Positions 34,805 to 43,249 of a DNA stretch of 49,219 bases are shown here, piece after piece; position 1 is the first letter of the stretch; every line of letters starts with the position of its first letter. The notes beneath the pieces are model-generated. The model was not told the origin of the DNA. It did not search any database and worked only from the letters and a program-made list of their open reading frames with translations. Source of the DNA: Phycisphaerales bacterium (GTDB lineage: Bacteria > Planctomycetota > Phycisphaerae > Phycisphaerales > UBA1924). The stretch spans positions 1 through 49,219 of the forward strand of contig JAJDDI010000031.1 of NCBI GenBank assembly GCA_029260375.1, given 5' to 3'. The position numbers and the translations under genes were made by a program.

Positions 34805-36220
34805 AGCGCCGGCCCGCACGCCCGGCAGCTCGACGATCATGCTCGTGCCCTCCTGCCAGACGCTCTCGACGCGCACACTCCCGCCCAGGCGGCGGGCCGC
34901 GTGCTTGACGATCGCCAGCCCCAGCCCGGTGCCGCGCCTTTCCGACCCGCCCTGGCGCGCCTGGTCCACCTGATAGAAGCGTTCGAAAATCCGCTGCTGG
35001 TGCGGCAGCGGGATCCCGATGCCCCGGTCGATGACCGACAGCGTGATCCCCCCGCCGTCGGCGTTCAGGGGGCGCGCCCGGACGACGATCGGCGTCCCCT
35101 CGAACGCGAACTTCGTCGCGTTCTCCACAAGGTTGCGCACGATCAGCTCGAGGTGTTTCGCGTCGCACTCGACGCGCTGCGCCTCGGGCGCGATATCCAC
35201 TTCGATACGAAGGTCCCGCGCGGCGCACGCGTCGGCGAACGTCTCCGCGAGCGACTCGACAAGGGCGCCCAGGTCCACGGGCTCATCCCGTGCTTCCAGA
35301 TCGGGCGATTCCAGGCGGGAGAGGTCCAGCAGATCGCTGACCAGGTCCTCGAGGCGCGTGACGTTGGCCTCGATCATGGACCTGAGGCGGTCTCGCATCG
35401 CCTCGTCACGGTCCCCGCCGCGGGACATGGTCTCGACCGCGGCCCGGATCGAGGCGATGGGGGTGCGCAGCTCGTGCGAGGCGTTGGCGGCGAAGTCGGC
35501 CTTGAGCTGCACCGCCGTCGCCAGCTCCGTGACATCGCGCAGGCACAGCAGCACGCCCCCCACCCCGGCGCCGCCCTCCTCGCGCGAGGGCAGCGGCGCG
35601 GCCGACACGTCGTACCACCGCGTCATGCCCTCGATGACCAGACGCGACCGGACGCGCCGGGTCCGACCCTCGCTTGCCTCGGCGTGCAGCGCGAGCAGCT
35701 CGGGCTGCGCCAGGAGGTCCTCCAGGCGCCGGCCCACCACCCCCGCGCCGTGCTCGGCGAGGATCGACAACGACGCGTCGTTGCACTGGACCACGCGCCC
35801 ACGCTCGGTCGCGATCACCGGTTCGTCGATCGCCCCGAGCATGTCGCGGGCCGATCCCGCGGCCTGCACGAGCGCGCTGAACTCGGCGTCGATTAGGCGA
35901 CCCCGCGTCCGGATCCGTTCGATCGCGTCCGCGAGCCCTTCGATCGCGTGGCCCGAATCGGGCTCGACGCCGCCCGCGCCCATATCCAGCGCGACGCGGG
36001 CCAGCTCGCGCAGCTCCTTCCGCCGGCGCTGCTCGGCGCGCTCGAGCAGGAACCACAGCACGCACACGCCGATGACAACCACGAGCAGGGGCGCCGCCCA
36101 GCCCGCGGCGGTCAGCCCGATCGCCGCGGATCCCACGGCGATGATGATGCCCAGCCCGGCGACCGTCAGCCCTCGCGTCAGCACGCCCAGCGCGCTCCGG
36201 TGTTGGATCTCTTGGTTCAT
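34793..36220 (-). CDS. PhoR-like membrane sensor histidine kinase
   Basis: The 475-residue product starts at ATG 36220; the in-frame 36244 adds eight residues. Two TM helices lie at about 15-40 and 44-60 with almost no loop, so little is exposed outside, as in PhoR. A PAS domain (~130-230: AIDEPVIATERGRVVQCND) precedes the HisKA motif NASHELRTPIASI with phosphorylated H249, then the HATPase with LVENATKF, DRGIGIP, RFYQVDQAR and GTGLGLAIVKH. The kinase lies 32 nt after the PhoB-like gene, so they form a two-component pair. The sensing of phosphate is inferred from PhoR-like architecture and from the porins nearby. Confidence 0.9.
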   Translation of the reverse strand: MNQEIQHRSALGVLTRGLTVAGLGIIIAVGSAAIGLTAAGWAAPLLVVVIGVCVLWFLLERAEQRRRKELRELARVALDMGAGGVEPDSGHAIEGLADAIERIRTRGRLIDAEFSALVQAAGSARDMLGAIDEPVIATERGRVVQCNDASLSILAEHGAGVVGRRLEDLLAQPELLALHAEASEGRTRRVRSRLVIEGMTRWYDVSAAPLPSREEGGAGVGGVLLCLRDVTELATAVQLKADFAANASHELRTPIASIRAAVETMSRGGDRDEAMRDRLRSMIEANVTRLEDLVSDLLDLSRLESPDLEARDEPVDLGALVESLAETFADACAARDLRIEVDIAPEAQRVECDAKHLELIVRNLVENATKFAFEGTPIVVRARPLNADGGGITLSVIDRGIGIPLPHQQRIFERFYQVDQARQGGSERRGTGLGLAIVKHAARRLGGSVRVESVWQEGTSMIVELPGVRAGASAP

Positions 36221-36252
36221 GTGATCAGCGGCCCCGCGTCCCAAGCCCGAGC

Positions 36253-36993
36253 CTACGGCGTTTCATCAACGCGGGCTCGGTGGCGTGGGGCCTGCTCGAC
36301 CTCCGCCGTGGCGAGGGCCAGACGGTACCCCACCCCGCGGATCGTGCTCACCATCGACGCGTGCTTGCCCAGCTTGCGCCGGATCGAGGTCACGTGCACG
36401 TCGATCGTCCGCTCGGTCACGGTCACCCCTGGCCCCATGGCGCTGGAAATCAGCGCCCGTCGCGACAGCACCCGCCCGTTGGCGCTCACCAGGGCCCAGA
36501 GCAGACGGAACTCGGTGAGCGTGAGCTTCATCGCCTCGCCGTCGAGCGTCGCCCGGTGGATCTGCTCGTCGATGGTCAGCGGGCCGATGCCCAGCGGCTT
36601 CGAGGGCGTTCCCACGCCCGCCCGTCGCAGCACCGTGCCCACCCTTGCCATCAGAACGCTCATCGAGAACGGCTTCGTGATGTAGTCGTCCGCCCCGAGT
36701 TCCAGCCCCTGCAGCTCGTCGCGCTCCTCGCTCTTGGCCGTGAGCATGATGATCGGGATCTTGCTCGTGCCCGGAGCCTGCTTGAGTCGCTCGGCGACCT
36801 GCTGCCCCGAGAGGCGGGGCATCATCAGGTCGAGCAGGATCAGATGGGGGACTTCCCGCTCCACGCCCTTGAGCGCCTCGGCCCCGTCCCGGGCCACCTC
36901 AACCGCGTACCCCTCGATCCTGAGGTTGTACGCGATCAGCTCGCCCAGATCAGGCTCATCCTCTACTACAAGTATCCGGCACGGATCTGGCAT
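36253..36993 (-). CDS. PhoB-like OmpR-family response regulator
   Basis: The 246-residue product has a receiver domain with acidic pair E11-D12, phosphoacceptor D55 (in LILLDLMMP), MLTAKSEERD and the conserved Lys in ITKPF. It is followed by an OmpR/PhoB winged helix (LTLTEFRLLWALVSANGRVLS, then RTIDVHVTSIRRKLG and STIRGVGYRLA). I chose ATG 36993, with GGAG-type sequence upstream, because MPDPCRILVVEDEPD is the normal family start; the longer in-frame start at 37152 is rejected. It is upstream of and co-oriented with the sensor kinase. PhoB is the best guess among OmpR-type regulators; a Pho box in front of the porins was not found by eye. Confidence 0.9.
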   Translation of the reverse strand: MPDPCRILVVEDEPDLGELIAYNLRIEGYAVEVARDGAEALKGVEREVPHLILLDLMMPRLSGQQVAERLKQAPGTSKIPIIMLTAKSEERDELQGLELGADDYITKPFSMSVLMARVGTVLRRAGVGTPSKPLGIGPLTIDEQIHRATLDGEAMKLTLTEFRLLWALVSANGRVLSRRALISSAMGPGVTVTERTIDVHVTSIRRKLGKHASMVSTIRGVGYRLALATAEVEQAPRHRARVDETP

Positions 36994-37298
36994 CAGGCTT
37001 CGCTCCAAGTCTCCCTGTTCGGCGTCCAAGGCTAGAGACGCCACCAGGGCGTAAGCCCGCCCTCTTTCAGAATTGACCGAAACCGAACAGACCAGAGAGC
37101 CCCGCCCGTGCACTCGGCGCTGCCCTGAAAACCAAACAAAACACGCACACATGAGCGATGACGGGATCGGCCGGCGTCAGGGCTCAAGTTTGCGCAAAAC
37201 TGGCGCTTGAATTACCGTCAGGGTTTGCCCATTTCAACGAGATGCCGGGCGACGTCCCGAAAAGATGGGCGTTCGATCATGATCTGGTCGAAACTGAG

Positions 37299-37328
37299 TT
37301 GGCACTTGCTAATGAGCGGGACTATACT
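37299..37328 (+). promoter_or_regulatory. Sigma-70-type promoter of the first porin gene
   Basis: TTGGCA (37299-37304, 5 of 6) and TATACT (37323-37328, 5 of 6) are separated by 18 nt. The element lies in the 647-nt gap between the PhoB-like gene and the first porin and faces the porin. Transcription would begin near 37335, leaving a ~305-nt untranslated leader. Upstream to 36994 I see no other clear site. CGTCAGGG occurs twice (37175-37182 and 37216-37223, 41 nt apart) and could be a regulator half-site. Confidence 0.65.
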
Positions 37329-37334
37329 CCCGCC

Positions 37335-37640
37335 CGACCCGAGGCCCGGTTTGAGCGGGCAGGGGCAAGGCCGGACTTTGGAGCCCCTCGGGGTTCTCGG
37401 CCGATCGGGCGTCACACGGGTGACGCGGCTAGGTGTGAGTCGTCGGGACGATTTCCCGACAGAAGTCGGACGTCACGCGGAGCGTGGCGACAAGTCGAAT
37501 CGGCGGGCGACCCGGTCGGGAAGCCCAACCGTGTTTGGGCGTGGGAGTGTGCCCGGCACGTGAAATGAAACGAAACCCGCCCAGTACGGGCAACACGCGA
37601 CGGGGCCTGAAAGCCCCGTGCAAGCGAAGGAGTCTTGAAG
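37335..37640 (+). ncRNA. Structured 5' leader of the first porin mRNA
   Basis: The ~305-nt untranslated region has several perfect hairpins: GCGTCAC/GTGACGC with loop ACGG (37409-37426), GTCGGGA/TCCCGAC (37442-37460) and ACGGGGC/GCCCCGT (37600-37619). CGTCACGC and GCGTGGCG (around 37471-37489) form another with one mismatch. The last hairpin ends 7 nt before the Shine-Dalgarno AAGGAG (37627-37632), so its folding could affect ribosome access or mRNA life. I recognise no known riboswitch class. A long leader on an abundant outer-membrane protein gene often serves mRNA stability or small-RNA control. An in-frame ORF in the leader (37158-37568) has no gene-like content. Confidence 0.45.
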
Positions 37641-38999
37641 ATGAGTCGGAAGACGAACGTAATGCTGTTCGCCGGAGCTGCGCTGGGCCTGGGCTCAACC
37701 GCCGTCGCTGGCGATCTCGATCTCGACCGTGCCTACGCCGCCGAGCTTCGCGCTGACGCGAACGGCCGCACCAGCCTGCTCCAGGCCGGCGGCGGCTCGG
37801 GTCACGACGGGATGTTCCACATCGGCGACGCCTCCGGCGTCAACCGCCTGAACGTCCGCGGCGTCATGCAGTTCCGCTACCTCGCGGACTTCCGTGATTC
37901 CAGCCCCGCACTGGGCACCGACAACGAGAACACCATCGGTTTCCAGATGGCCCGCGCCCGTCTGATCTTCGACGGCAACGTCATCAACGAGAACCTGAGC
38001 TTCCGCGTTGACGGCGACTTCAACAGCCCCGCCAACGGCGGCAACACCACCTTCGGCGGTGTGTTCGGCGGCGATAACTTCGGCGCCTTCACCCTCCACA
38101 ACGCCTACGGCAGGTACAACTTCGAGGGCGAGGGCCAGGGCTGGAACATCGCCTGGGGCCAGATGAAGGCGGGCGTCCTCTTCGAGGAGTTCGGCAACGA
38201 GGACTGGCACGGCCTGGCCGTTGAGCGCTCCATCGTCAACGAGTTCTTCAACGCCGGCTACACCCAGGGCGTCACCTTCGGCTACGCCTCCGACCAGATC
38301 GCCTTCCACGCGGGCTTCAACGACGGCGGCGGCACGGCCAACACCGCGTACAACGGCTTCGGCGCCGGCAACGCGGAGGCCGACTTCGGCCTCACCGCCC
38401 GCCTCGACTGGAAGATCCAGGGTGACTGGGCCCAGTTCGCCGACATGACCAGCTTCCGCGGCTCCAACATGGGCGCCCGTCTCGGCGGCGGCATCCACTA
38501 CCAGCACAACGGCGAGACCAACCCCTCCTTCGCCGCGACCGGCGTGCCGGCCGCTGAGGACTACTTCCTCTACACCGTCGACGGCGCCGTCGAGGGTGAC
38601 GGCTGGAACGTGTACGCCGCATTCGTCGGTGCTCACACCGAGTACCAGACCGGTTTCGCTGCCTCCGAGCAGGACGACTTCGGCGTCGTGGTCCAGGGTG
38701 GCGTCTTCCTGACCAACGACTTCGAGCTCTTTGGTCGCTACGACGGCCTCTTCCTCGACGACGGCGGTCTGGGTCGCTCCACCGCGGCTGACGACAACCT
38801 CAACTTCATCACCGTCGGCGGCAACTACTACTTCGTCCCCGAGTCCCACGCCGCCAAGTTCACCGGCGACGTCGTGTTCTCCCTCAACGACTCCCTGCCC
38901 AACGGCGGCGGTCTCCTCCCGGACAACACCACCGGCGTTCTCGGTGACACCACCGACGGCGAGGTCCTCCTCCGCCTCCAGATGCAGCTCGTCTTCTAA
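37641..38999 (+). CDS. OprP/OprO-like outer-membrane porin
   Basis: The 452-residue product starts at ATG 37641 with AAGGAG eight bases upstream. A signal peptide (MSRKTNVMLFAGAALGLGSTAVAG) is followed by a Gly/Asp/aromatic-rich beta-barrel that ends in a C-terminal Phe (LQMQLVF), as in outer-membrane proteins. Segments such as RLNVRGVMQFRYLADF, QMARARLIFDGNVINENLSF, AYGRYNFEGEG and AGVLFEEFGNEDW are in the style of the phosphate-selective porin O/P family. It likely makes an anion-selective channel, with phosphate suggested by the adjacent PhoB/PhoR-like pair. Codon use is strongly biased to C-ending codons and the leader and terminator are strong, so the gene looks highly expressed. Confidence 0.9.
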   Translation: MSRKTNVMLFAGAALGLGSTAVAGDLDLDRAYAAELRADANGRTSLLQAGGGSGHDGMFHIGDASGVNRLNVRGVMQFRYLADFRDSSPALGTDNENTIGFQMARARLIFDGNVINENLSFRVDGDFNSPANGGNTTFGGVFGGDNFGAFTLHNAYGRYNFEGEGQGWNIAWGQMKAGVLFEEFGNEDWHGLAVERSIVNEFFNAGYTQGVTFGYASDQIAFHAGFNDGGGTANTAYNGFGAGNAEADFGLTARLDWKIQGDWAQFADMTSFRGSNMGARLGGGIHYQHNGETNPSFAATGVPAAEDYFLYTVDGAVEGDGWNVYAAFVGAHTEYQTGFAASEQDDFGVVVQGGVFLTNDFELFGRYDGLFLDDGGLGRSTAADDNLNFITVGGNYYFVPESHAAKFTGDVVFSLNDSLPNGGGLLPDNTTGVLGDTTDGEVLLRLQMQLVF

Positions 39000-39029
39000 G
39001 ACCGCTCCATCCCGCCTCATCAACTCCTT

Positions 39030-39059
39030 CCGGCCGGCCCTCATGGGCCGGCCGGTTTT
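39030..39059 (+). terminator. Strong Rho-independent terminator after first porin
   Basis: CCGGCCGGCCC (39030-39040), loop TCAT, GGGCCGGCCGG (39045-39055), then TTTTCTTTC. A perfect 11-bp GC-only stem, a 4-nt loop and a T run make an ideal intrinsic terminator 31 nt after the porin stop. It separates the two porin genes into different transcripts. Confidence 0.95.
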
Positions 39060-39174
39060 CTTTCGCCTACGCCTCATCGCGTGCCGCGTCGCCCTTTCGT
39101 CAAGAACACGTAAAAGCTGGACGGCGCTGCCCCTGCGCGGAGACGCTGAGATTCCGCCCGGTTATGGTTCGGCG

Positions 39175-40359
39175 ATGACCACGAAAAGAGCCGCCGCAAT
39201 CCTGTTCGTCGTTCTCGCCGCCGCTGCGGCCCATGCCCAGCCGGGCGACGCCGCCCCCGCGGGGCACGACACGAAGTTCTTCCTCGCCGACGCGTCGCGT
39301 GACAACCGCCTGAACATCTCGGGCCAGATCCAGTTCCGATACCAGGCGACGTTCCAGGACGACGACCCCGCGGTCATCGGCGCCGACAACGACGTGACGA
39401 TCGGCTTCGTCACCCGGCGTACCAAGATCAAGCTCGACGGCAGCGTCATCTCGGACCGCCTGACGTACAAGGTCACCGGCGCCTTGTCACGCCGCGGCGG
39501 CGCGTTCGGGCTCGAAGACGCGTTGATGGCCTACGAGCTGAACAGCGACTGGAGCGTCCGCGCCGGGCAGTTCAAGGCGCCGTTCCTCCGCGAGGAACTC
39601 GTCTCGAGCAGCGCCCAGCTGCTGGCCGAGCGCTCCGTGGTCAACGAAACGTTCAACCAGGATTTCTCGCAGGGCATCGAGATCGCGTACGCGAGCAGCC
39701 GCGTGCGCACCTCGGCGATGATCTCCGACGGGTTCGCCAGCCGCAACACCCCCTACAACCTGGCGGGCGAGGCCGACGTCGCGCTCACCGCCCGCGCCGA
39801 GGTGCTCCTGCTCGAGAACGGCGACTGGAAGCGGTTTAGGGACTTCACGTCGTGGCGCGGGAGCAAGACCAACGCGCTGCTCGGCGGCGCGGTCCACTGG
39901 CAGACCATGGGACGCACCAACCCCGCGGGCCCGAACATCGACATGTTCAGCGCGACCGCCGACGCCAGCGTCGAGGGCGACGGCTGGAACGCCTTCGCGT
40001 CGGTCGTCTGGCGGCGCATGGACTCCGCCGCGGGCATGGAGTTCGATGACCTGGGCGCCAGCGTCCAGGGCGGCGTGTTCGTCACGGACGACGCCGAGCT
40101 CTTCGCCCGCTGGGACGCGGTCTTCGCCGACTCGGACCGGGGCGGGGCGGGCGACACCCTCAACAACCTCACCGCGGGCTTCAACTACTACTTCGTCCCC
40201 CAATCCCACGCGGCCAAGCTGACGGGCAGCGTCAGCTACTACCTCGATGCGGTCAGCGATCTGGCGGGCGTCGTCAGCGCCAGCGATTCTGTGCCGCTCC
40301 GCCCCGACGCCAACGAGGGGCAGATCGGGCTCGTGCTGCAGATGCAGCTGCTGTTCTGA
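39175..40359 (+). CDS. Second OprP/OprO-like outer-membrane porin
   Basis: The 394-residue product is a paralogue of the upstream porin. It has a signal peptide (MTTKRAAAILFVVLAAAAAHAQ) and shares the repeated patterns RLNISGQIQFRYQATF, TRRTKIKLDGSVISDRLTY and the end FNYYFVPQSHAAKLTGS and LQMQLLF with a C-terminal Phe. It lacks several short inserts of the first copy. There is no clear Shine-Dalgarno before ATG 39175, and expression needs its own promoter in the 115 nt after the terminator, which I could not identify. Its end lies 3 nt from the convergent argS stop. A duplicated porin with divergent control may cover different phosphate or anion conditions. Confidence 0.88.
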   Translation: MTTKRAAAILFVVLAAAAAHAQPGDAAPAGHDTKFFLADASRDNRLNISGQIQFRYQATFQDDDPAVIGADNDVTIGFVTRRTKIKLDGSVISDRLTYKVTGALSRRGGAFGLEDALMAYELNSDWSVRAGQFKAPFLREELVSSSAQLLAERSVVNETFNQDFSQGIEIAYASSRVRTSAMISDGFASRNTPYNLAGEADVALTARAEVLLLENGDWKRFRDFTSWRGSKTNALLGGAVHWQTMGRTNPAGPNIDMFSATADASVEGDGWNAFASVVWRRMDSAAGMEFDDLGASVQGGVFVTDDAELFARWDAVFADSDRGGAGDTLNNLTAGFNYYFVPQSHAAKLTGSVSYYLDAVSDLAGVVSASDSVPLRPDANEGQIGLVLQMQLLF

Positions 40360-40362
40360 TCG

Positions 40363-42225
40363 CTACATCCGCTCGAGCGTGGGCAGGCCCAGCGTCCGCA
40401 GCCCGTCGAGCAGCACGCGCCCGGTCAGGTCGCACAGGCGCAGACGCGAGGCACGGACCGCGTCGTCGTCGCCCTTAAGAACCGGGCAGTTTTCGTAGAA
40501 CGAGCTGTAAGCCGTCGCCAGATCGTAGAGATACGCGCACAGGCGGTGGGGCTCGAGGTGCTCGCCGACCGCATGCACGACGCCCGGGTAGCGCAGCAGC
40601 GTGAGCGCCAGCGCCTTCTCGGGCGCCTCGCGCACGGAGATCGCCGCGTTCTCGTCGATCGCGATCCCCGCTTCAGCCGCCTTGCGCAGCACGCTCTGCG
40701 TGCGCACGTACGCGTACATCAGATACGGCCCGGTGTTGCCCTCGAAGGCGAGCATCCGATCGAAGCTAAAGACGTAGTCCTTGGCCCGCTCACCCGAGAG
40801 GTCGGCGTACTTGATCGCCGCGATGCCCACGGCCTCCGCGATCTTGGCCCGCTCGTCAGCTCCAAGCCCCGGGTTCTTCTCGGCGACCGTCACGCCCGCG
40901 CGCTGCACGGCCTCGTCGAGCAGATCGGTGAGCTTGATGTTCTCGCCCGAGCGGGTCTTGAGGGGCTTGTTGTCCTCGCCCAGCACGGTCCCGAACGCCG
41001 CGTGCTCGAGGCGGGCCTCGCTCCCGTCGGCCTTCCTGGTGTACCCCGCCTCCTTCGCGGCCCCGAACACCTGACGGAAGTGCAGCCCCTGGCGCGCATC
41101 GACGCAGTACACCAGCACGTCTCCGCCCAGCTCCTGGACGCGGCGCTTCACGCCCGCGATGTCGGTCGTGGCGTAGAGGAACCCGCCGTCGCTCTTGCGG
41201 ATGAGCGTGGGCGCCTTGATGCCCTCGACCCGGACCACGAGCGCCCCGTCGGATTCCTCGGCGATCCCCCGGTCGATCAGGTCCTGGACGATCGGCGCCA
41301 GCTCGCCCCGGTACGTGCTCTCGCCCGCGGAGTGCTCGTTCGTCACGTTCGCGTGCAATTGGGCGCACGTCTCCAGGCACGCGCGCATCGTGATGTCGTA
41401 GATCCGCTGCCACACCCCGACCGTCCGCTCGTCGCCCGATTGCAGCGCGACCAGCCGGGTCTTGGCGCGCTCGAGCGCTTCGTTTGCTGTCTCGACACGA
41501 AGCTCGGCCTCGATCTCGGCCTTCGGGCCCGTGTGGAACCTGCGGATGGTCTCGAGCGCGCGGGTCTCCGCCTTGCACTCGCCCTGGGCTGCGCGGTAGA
41601 TCGTGTTGAGCTCGTCCAGCCCGACCGAGGCCAGGTCGATCCCCGCGTCCTCAAGCTCGACGAGCTTCTGCACGACCATCGCGATGGGCAGGCCCCAGTC
41701 GCCCACGTGGCTCTGGCGGACGACGTTCCATCCCAGCCGCTCAAAGACCCGGGCGATGGCGTCGCCGATGACCGTCGCCCGCAGGTGCCCCACGTGCATC
41801 TGCTTGGCCAGGTTCACCCCGCACAGGTCCACGACGATGGTCCTGGGCGTCGCGGGGGGCTCGATGCCCAGCTCGGGCGAGTCCAGACGCCCCAGCAGCT
41901 CGCCCAGCAGGTCGGGCAGCAGGCGGATATTGATGAACCCGGGCCCCGCGATCGAGGCCTCGGTCGGCGCCTCGGCGATGCCCGCCAGGTCCAGATGCTC
42001 GATGACTCTCATCGCCACGTCGCGGGGCTTGGCGCCCACACGCTTGGCCAGGGGCATCGCCGCGTTGGACTGGAAGTCGCCGTGCTCGCTCTGGCGGCTG
42101 GCGGTCACCATCGCCTGCGCTGACCCGTCCAGATCCGGGAACGCGGCGCGGATCGCCCGCTCGAAGCGCTCGCTGAGCAGGGCGACGGGGTCGATGGTCG
42201 AATCGGTCGTGGCTGGGTCGGTCAT
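40363..42225 (-). CDS. argS: Arginyl-tRNA synthetase
   Basis: The 620-residue product is a class I synthetase that charges tRNA-Arg. The N-terminal ArgS-specific domain (~1-125) is followed by the HIGH motif as HVGH in NLAKQMHVGHLRATVIGDA and by SHVGDWGLPIAM. The region where KMSKS lies reads GEDNKPLKTRSGENIKL, typical of ArgS enzymes that lack a true KMSKS and use Lys upstream. The C-terminal DALR anticodon-binding helix bundle (PYLMYAYVRTQS, YDLATAYSSFYENCPVL) is intact. The start is ATG 42225. The gene follows the binding-protein gene by 10 nt on the same strand and is probably co-transcribed with it. Confidence 0.96.
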   Translation of the reverse strand: MTDPATTDSTIDPVALLSERFERAIRAAFPDLDGSAQAMVTASRQSEHGDFQSNAAMPLAKRVGAKPRDVAMRVIEHLDLAGIAEAPTEASIAGPGFINIRLLPDLLGELLGRLDSPELGIEPPATPRTIVVDLCGVNLAKQMHVGHLRATVIGDAIARVFERLGWNVVRQSHVGDWGLPIAMVVQKLVELEDAGIDLASVGLDELNTIYRAAQGECKAETRALETIRRFHTGPKAEIEAELRVETANEALERAKTRLVALQSGDERTVGVWQRIYDITMRACLETCAQLHANVTNEHSAGESTYRGELAPIVQDLIDRGIAEESDGALVVRVEGIKAPTLIRKSDGGFLYATTDIAGVKRRVQELGGDVLVYCVDARQGLHFRQVFGAAKEAGYTRKADGSEARLEHAAFGTVLGEDNKPLKTRSGENIKLTDLLDEAVQRAGVTVAEKNPGLGADERAKIAEAVGIAAIKYADLSGERAKDYVFSFDRMLAFEGNTGPYLMYAYVRTQSVLRKAAEAGIAIDENAAISVREAPEKALALTLLRYPGVVHAVGEHLEPHRLCAYLYDLATAYSSFYENCPVLKGDDDAVRASRLRLCDLTGRVLLDGLRTLGLPTLERM

Positions 42226-42235
42226 CGCCCAGAGT

Positions 42236-43240
42236 CTAGGGGGCGCTGCCCCGGCCCTCGTAGGTCCACCGCTCCAGGATCGCCGCCAGCTCGTCGGCGA
42301 ACGCGCGCATCGACGAGCCCGCCGGCACGTGGGCGTAGGGATGGTCGATCAACGCCACCCGCCCGTTGGTGATCGCGGGGATGTCCTGCGCCCCCACGCT
42401 GCCCAGGCGACGGATCAGCTCCTGCACACTCGTCCTCGGCGGCTCGACAAACCGGTCGTCGTCGGTCATGTCCCGGGGAAGCACGAGCACGATCGCGTCG
42501 GGGCTCAGCCGCACGACGTCCTCCGTGTCCAGCTCCTGCCACATCCCGCCCGAGTCGAGCGCGGAATCCCCGCCCAGGCGTGTGAGCACCTCGTGATGGA
42601 ACGAGCCCGGCCCGATCGCCTGGGGCGGTGACAGCGCGCCAAGCAGCAGCACCCGACCGGCGCCGCGCACCCGCGGCCCGCGGCTGTCGATCGCTCGCGC
42701 GAACGCCTCGCTGGGCATCGTCTGGCTGAACCGCTCGCCCGGGTCCCGGAACCCGATGATGCTCGTGTCGCCCCCCTCGGGCGGCGACACGTAGGCCAGG
42801 AACAGGTCATCCATCACCCGCGCGATGTCGTCGAGCGTGTTGATCGATCCGACGCGGCGTACAACCCACCCGTGCTGCTTCTGGAGCGAGACAAGGCGGG
42901 CGGGCAGCGGGCGGTCCATGTTGATCTCGACGAGGACGTGCGTGGGGTGGACGCGGAGCAGCGCCTCGTAGTCGAGCTCTTCGAGACTGCCGACGCGCGG
43001 GATCGAGCGCCCCAGGGCGTGGTCCCAGTCGTGGGCGCCGACGATGCGATCCTCGACCCCGAGGTCCTTGAGCATCAGACCCAGCGCCGGGCTGAGCGCG
43101 ACGATGCGCATCGATTCGAGCTCGATCTCGGCGGGCGCGCCAGCGCCGGCCCCCGACTTCGCGGGGCTGCCCGGTCGATCGCATGCGCACAGCACCGCGA
43201 GCAGGGTCAGAAGCGTCAGGCTGAGCAGGGTCCGGGGCAT
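42236..43240 (-). CDS. Orphan TroA/BtuF-like periplasmic binding lipoprotein
   Basis: The 334-residue product has a lipoprotein signal (hydrophobic run then LCAC, lipidated Cys at 20). Its body follows the helical-backbone binding-protein family used for cobalamin, heme or siderophore uptake: RIVALSPALGLMLKDLGVEDRIVG, then RVGSLEELDYEALLRVHPTHVL, and a later segment LSPDAIVLVLP. The ligand cannot be told. No permease or ATPase gene is adjacent, so it either works with a transporter encoded elsewhere or has another role. It lies between argS (10 nt) and the BshC-like gene (9 nt) on the same strand. Confidence 0.8.
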   Translation of the reverse strand: MPRTLLSLTLLTLLAVLCACDRPGSPAKSGAGAGAPAEIELESMRIVALSPALGLMLKDLGVEDRIVGAHDWDHALGRSIPRVGSLEELDYEALLRVHPTHVLVEINMDRPLPARLVSLQKQHGWVVRRVGSINTLDDIARVMDDLFLAYVSPPEGGDTSIIGFRDPGERFSQTMPSEAFARAIDSRGPRVRGAGRVLLLGALSPPQAIGPGSFHHEVLTRLGGDSALDSGGMWQELDTEDVVRLSPDAIVLVLPRDMTDDDRFVEPPRTSVQELIRRLGSVGAQDIPAITNGRVALIDHPYAHVPAGSSMRAFADELAAILERWTYEGRGSAP

Positions 43241-43249
43241 CGCCAGAGG

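Noticed and set aside
37299-37312. TTGGCACTTGCT as a sigma-54 promoter
   Set aside because: The GG and GC pairs are too close for the -24/-12 spacing. A sigma-70 pair with TATACT fits better.
37158-37568. 136-codon ORF in the porin leader
   Set aside because: It starts upstream of the promoter, has no ribosome site and no protein-like composition; the region is better explained as a structured leader.
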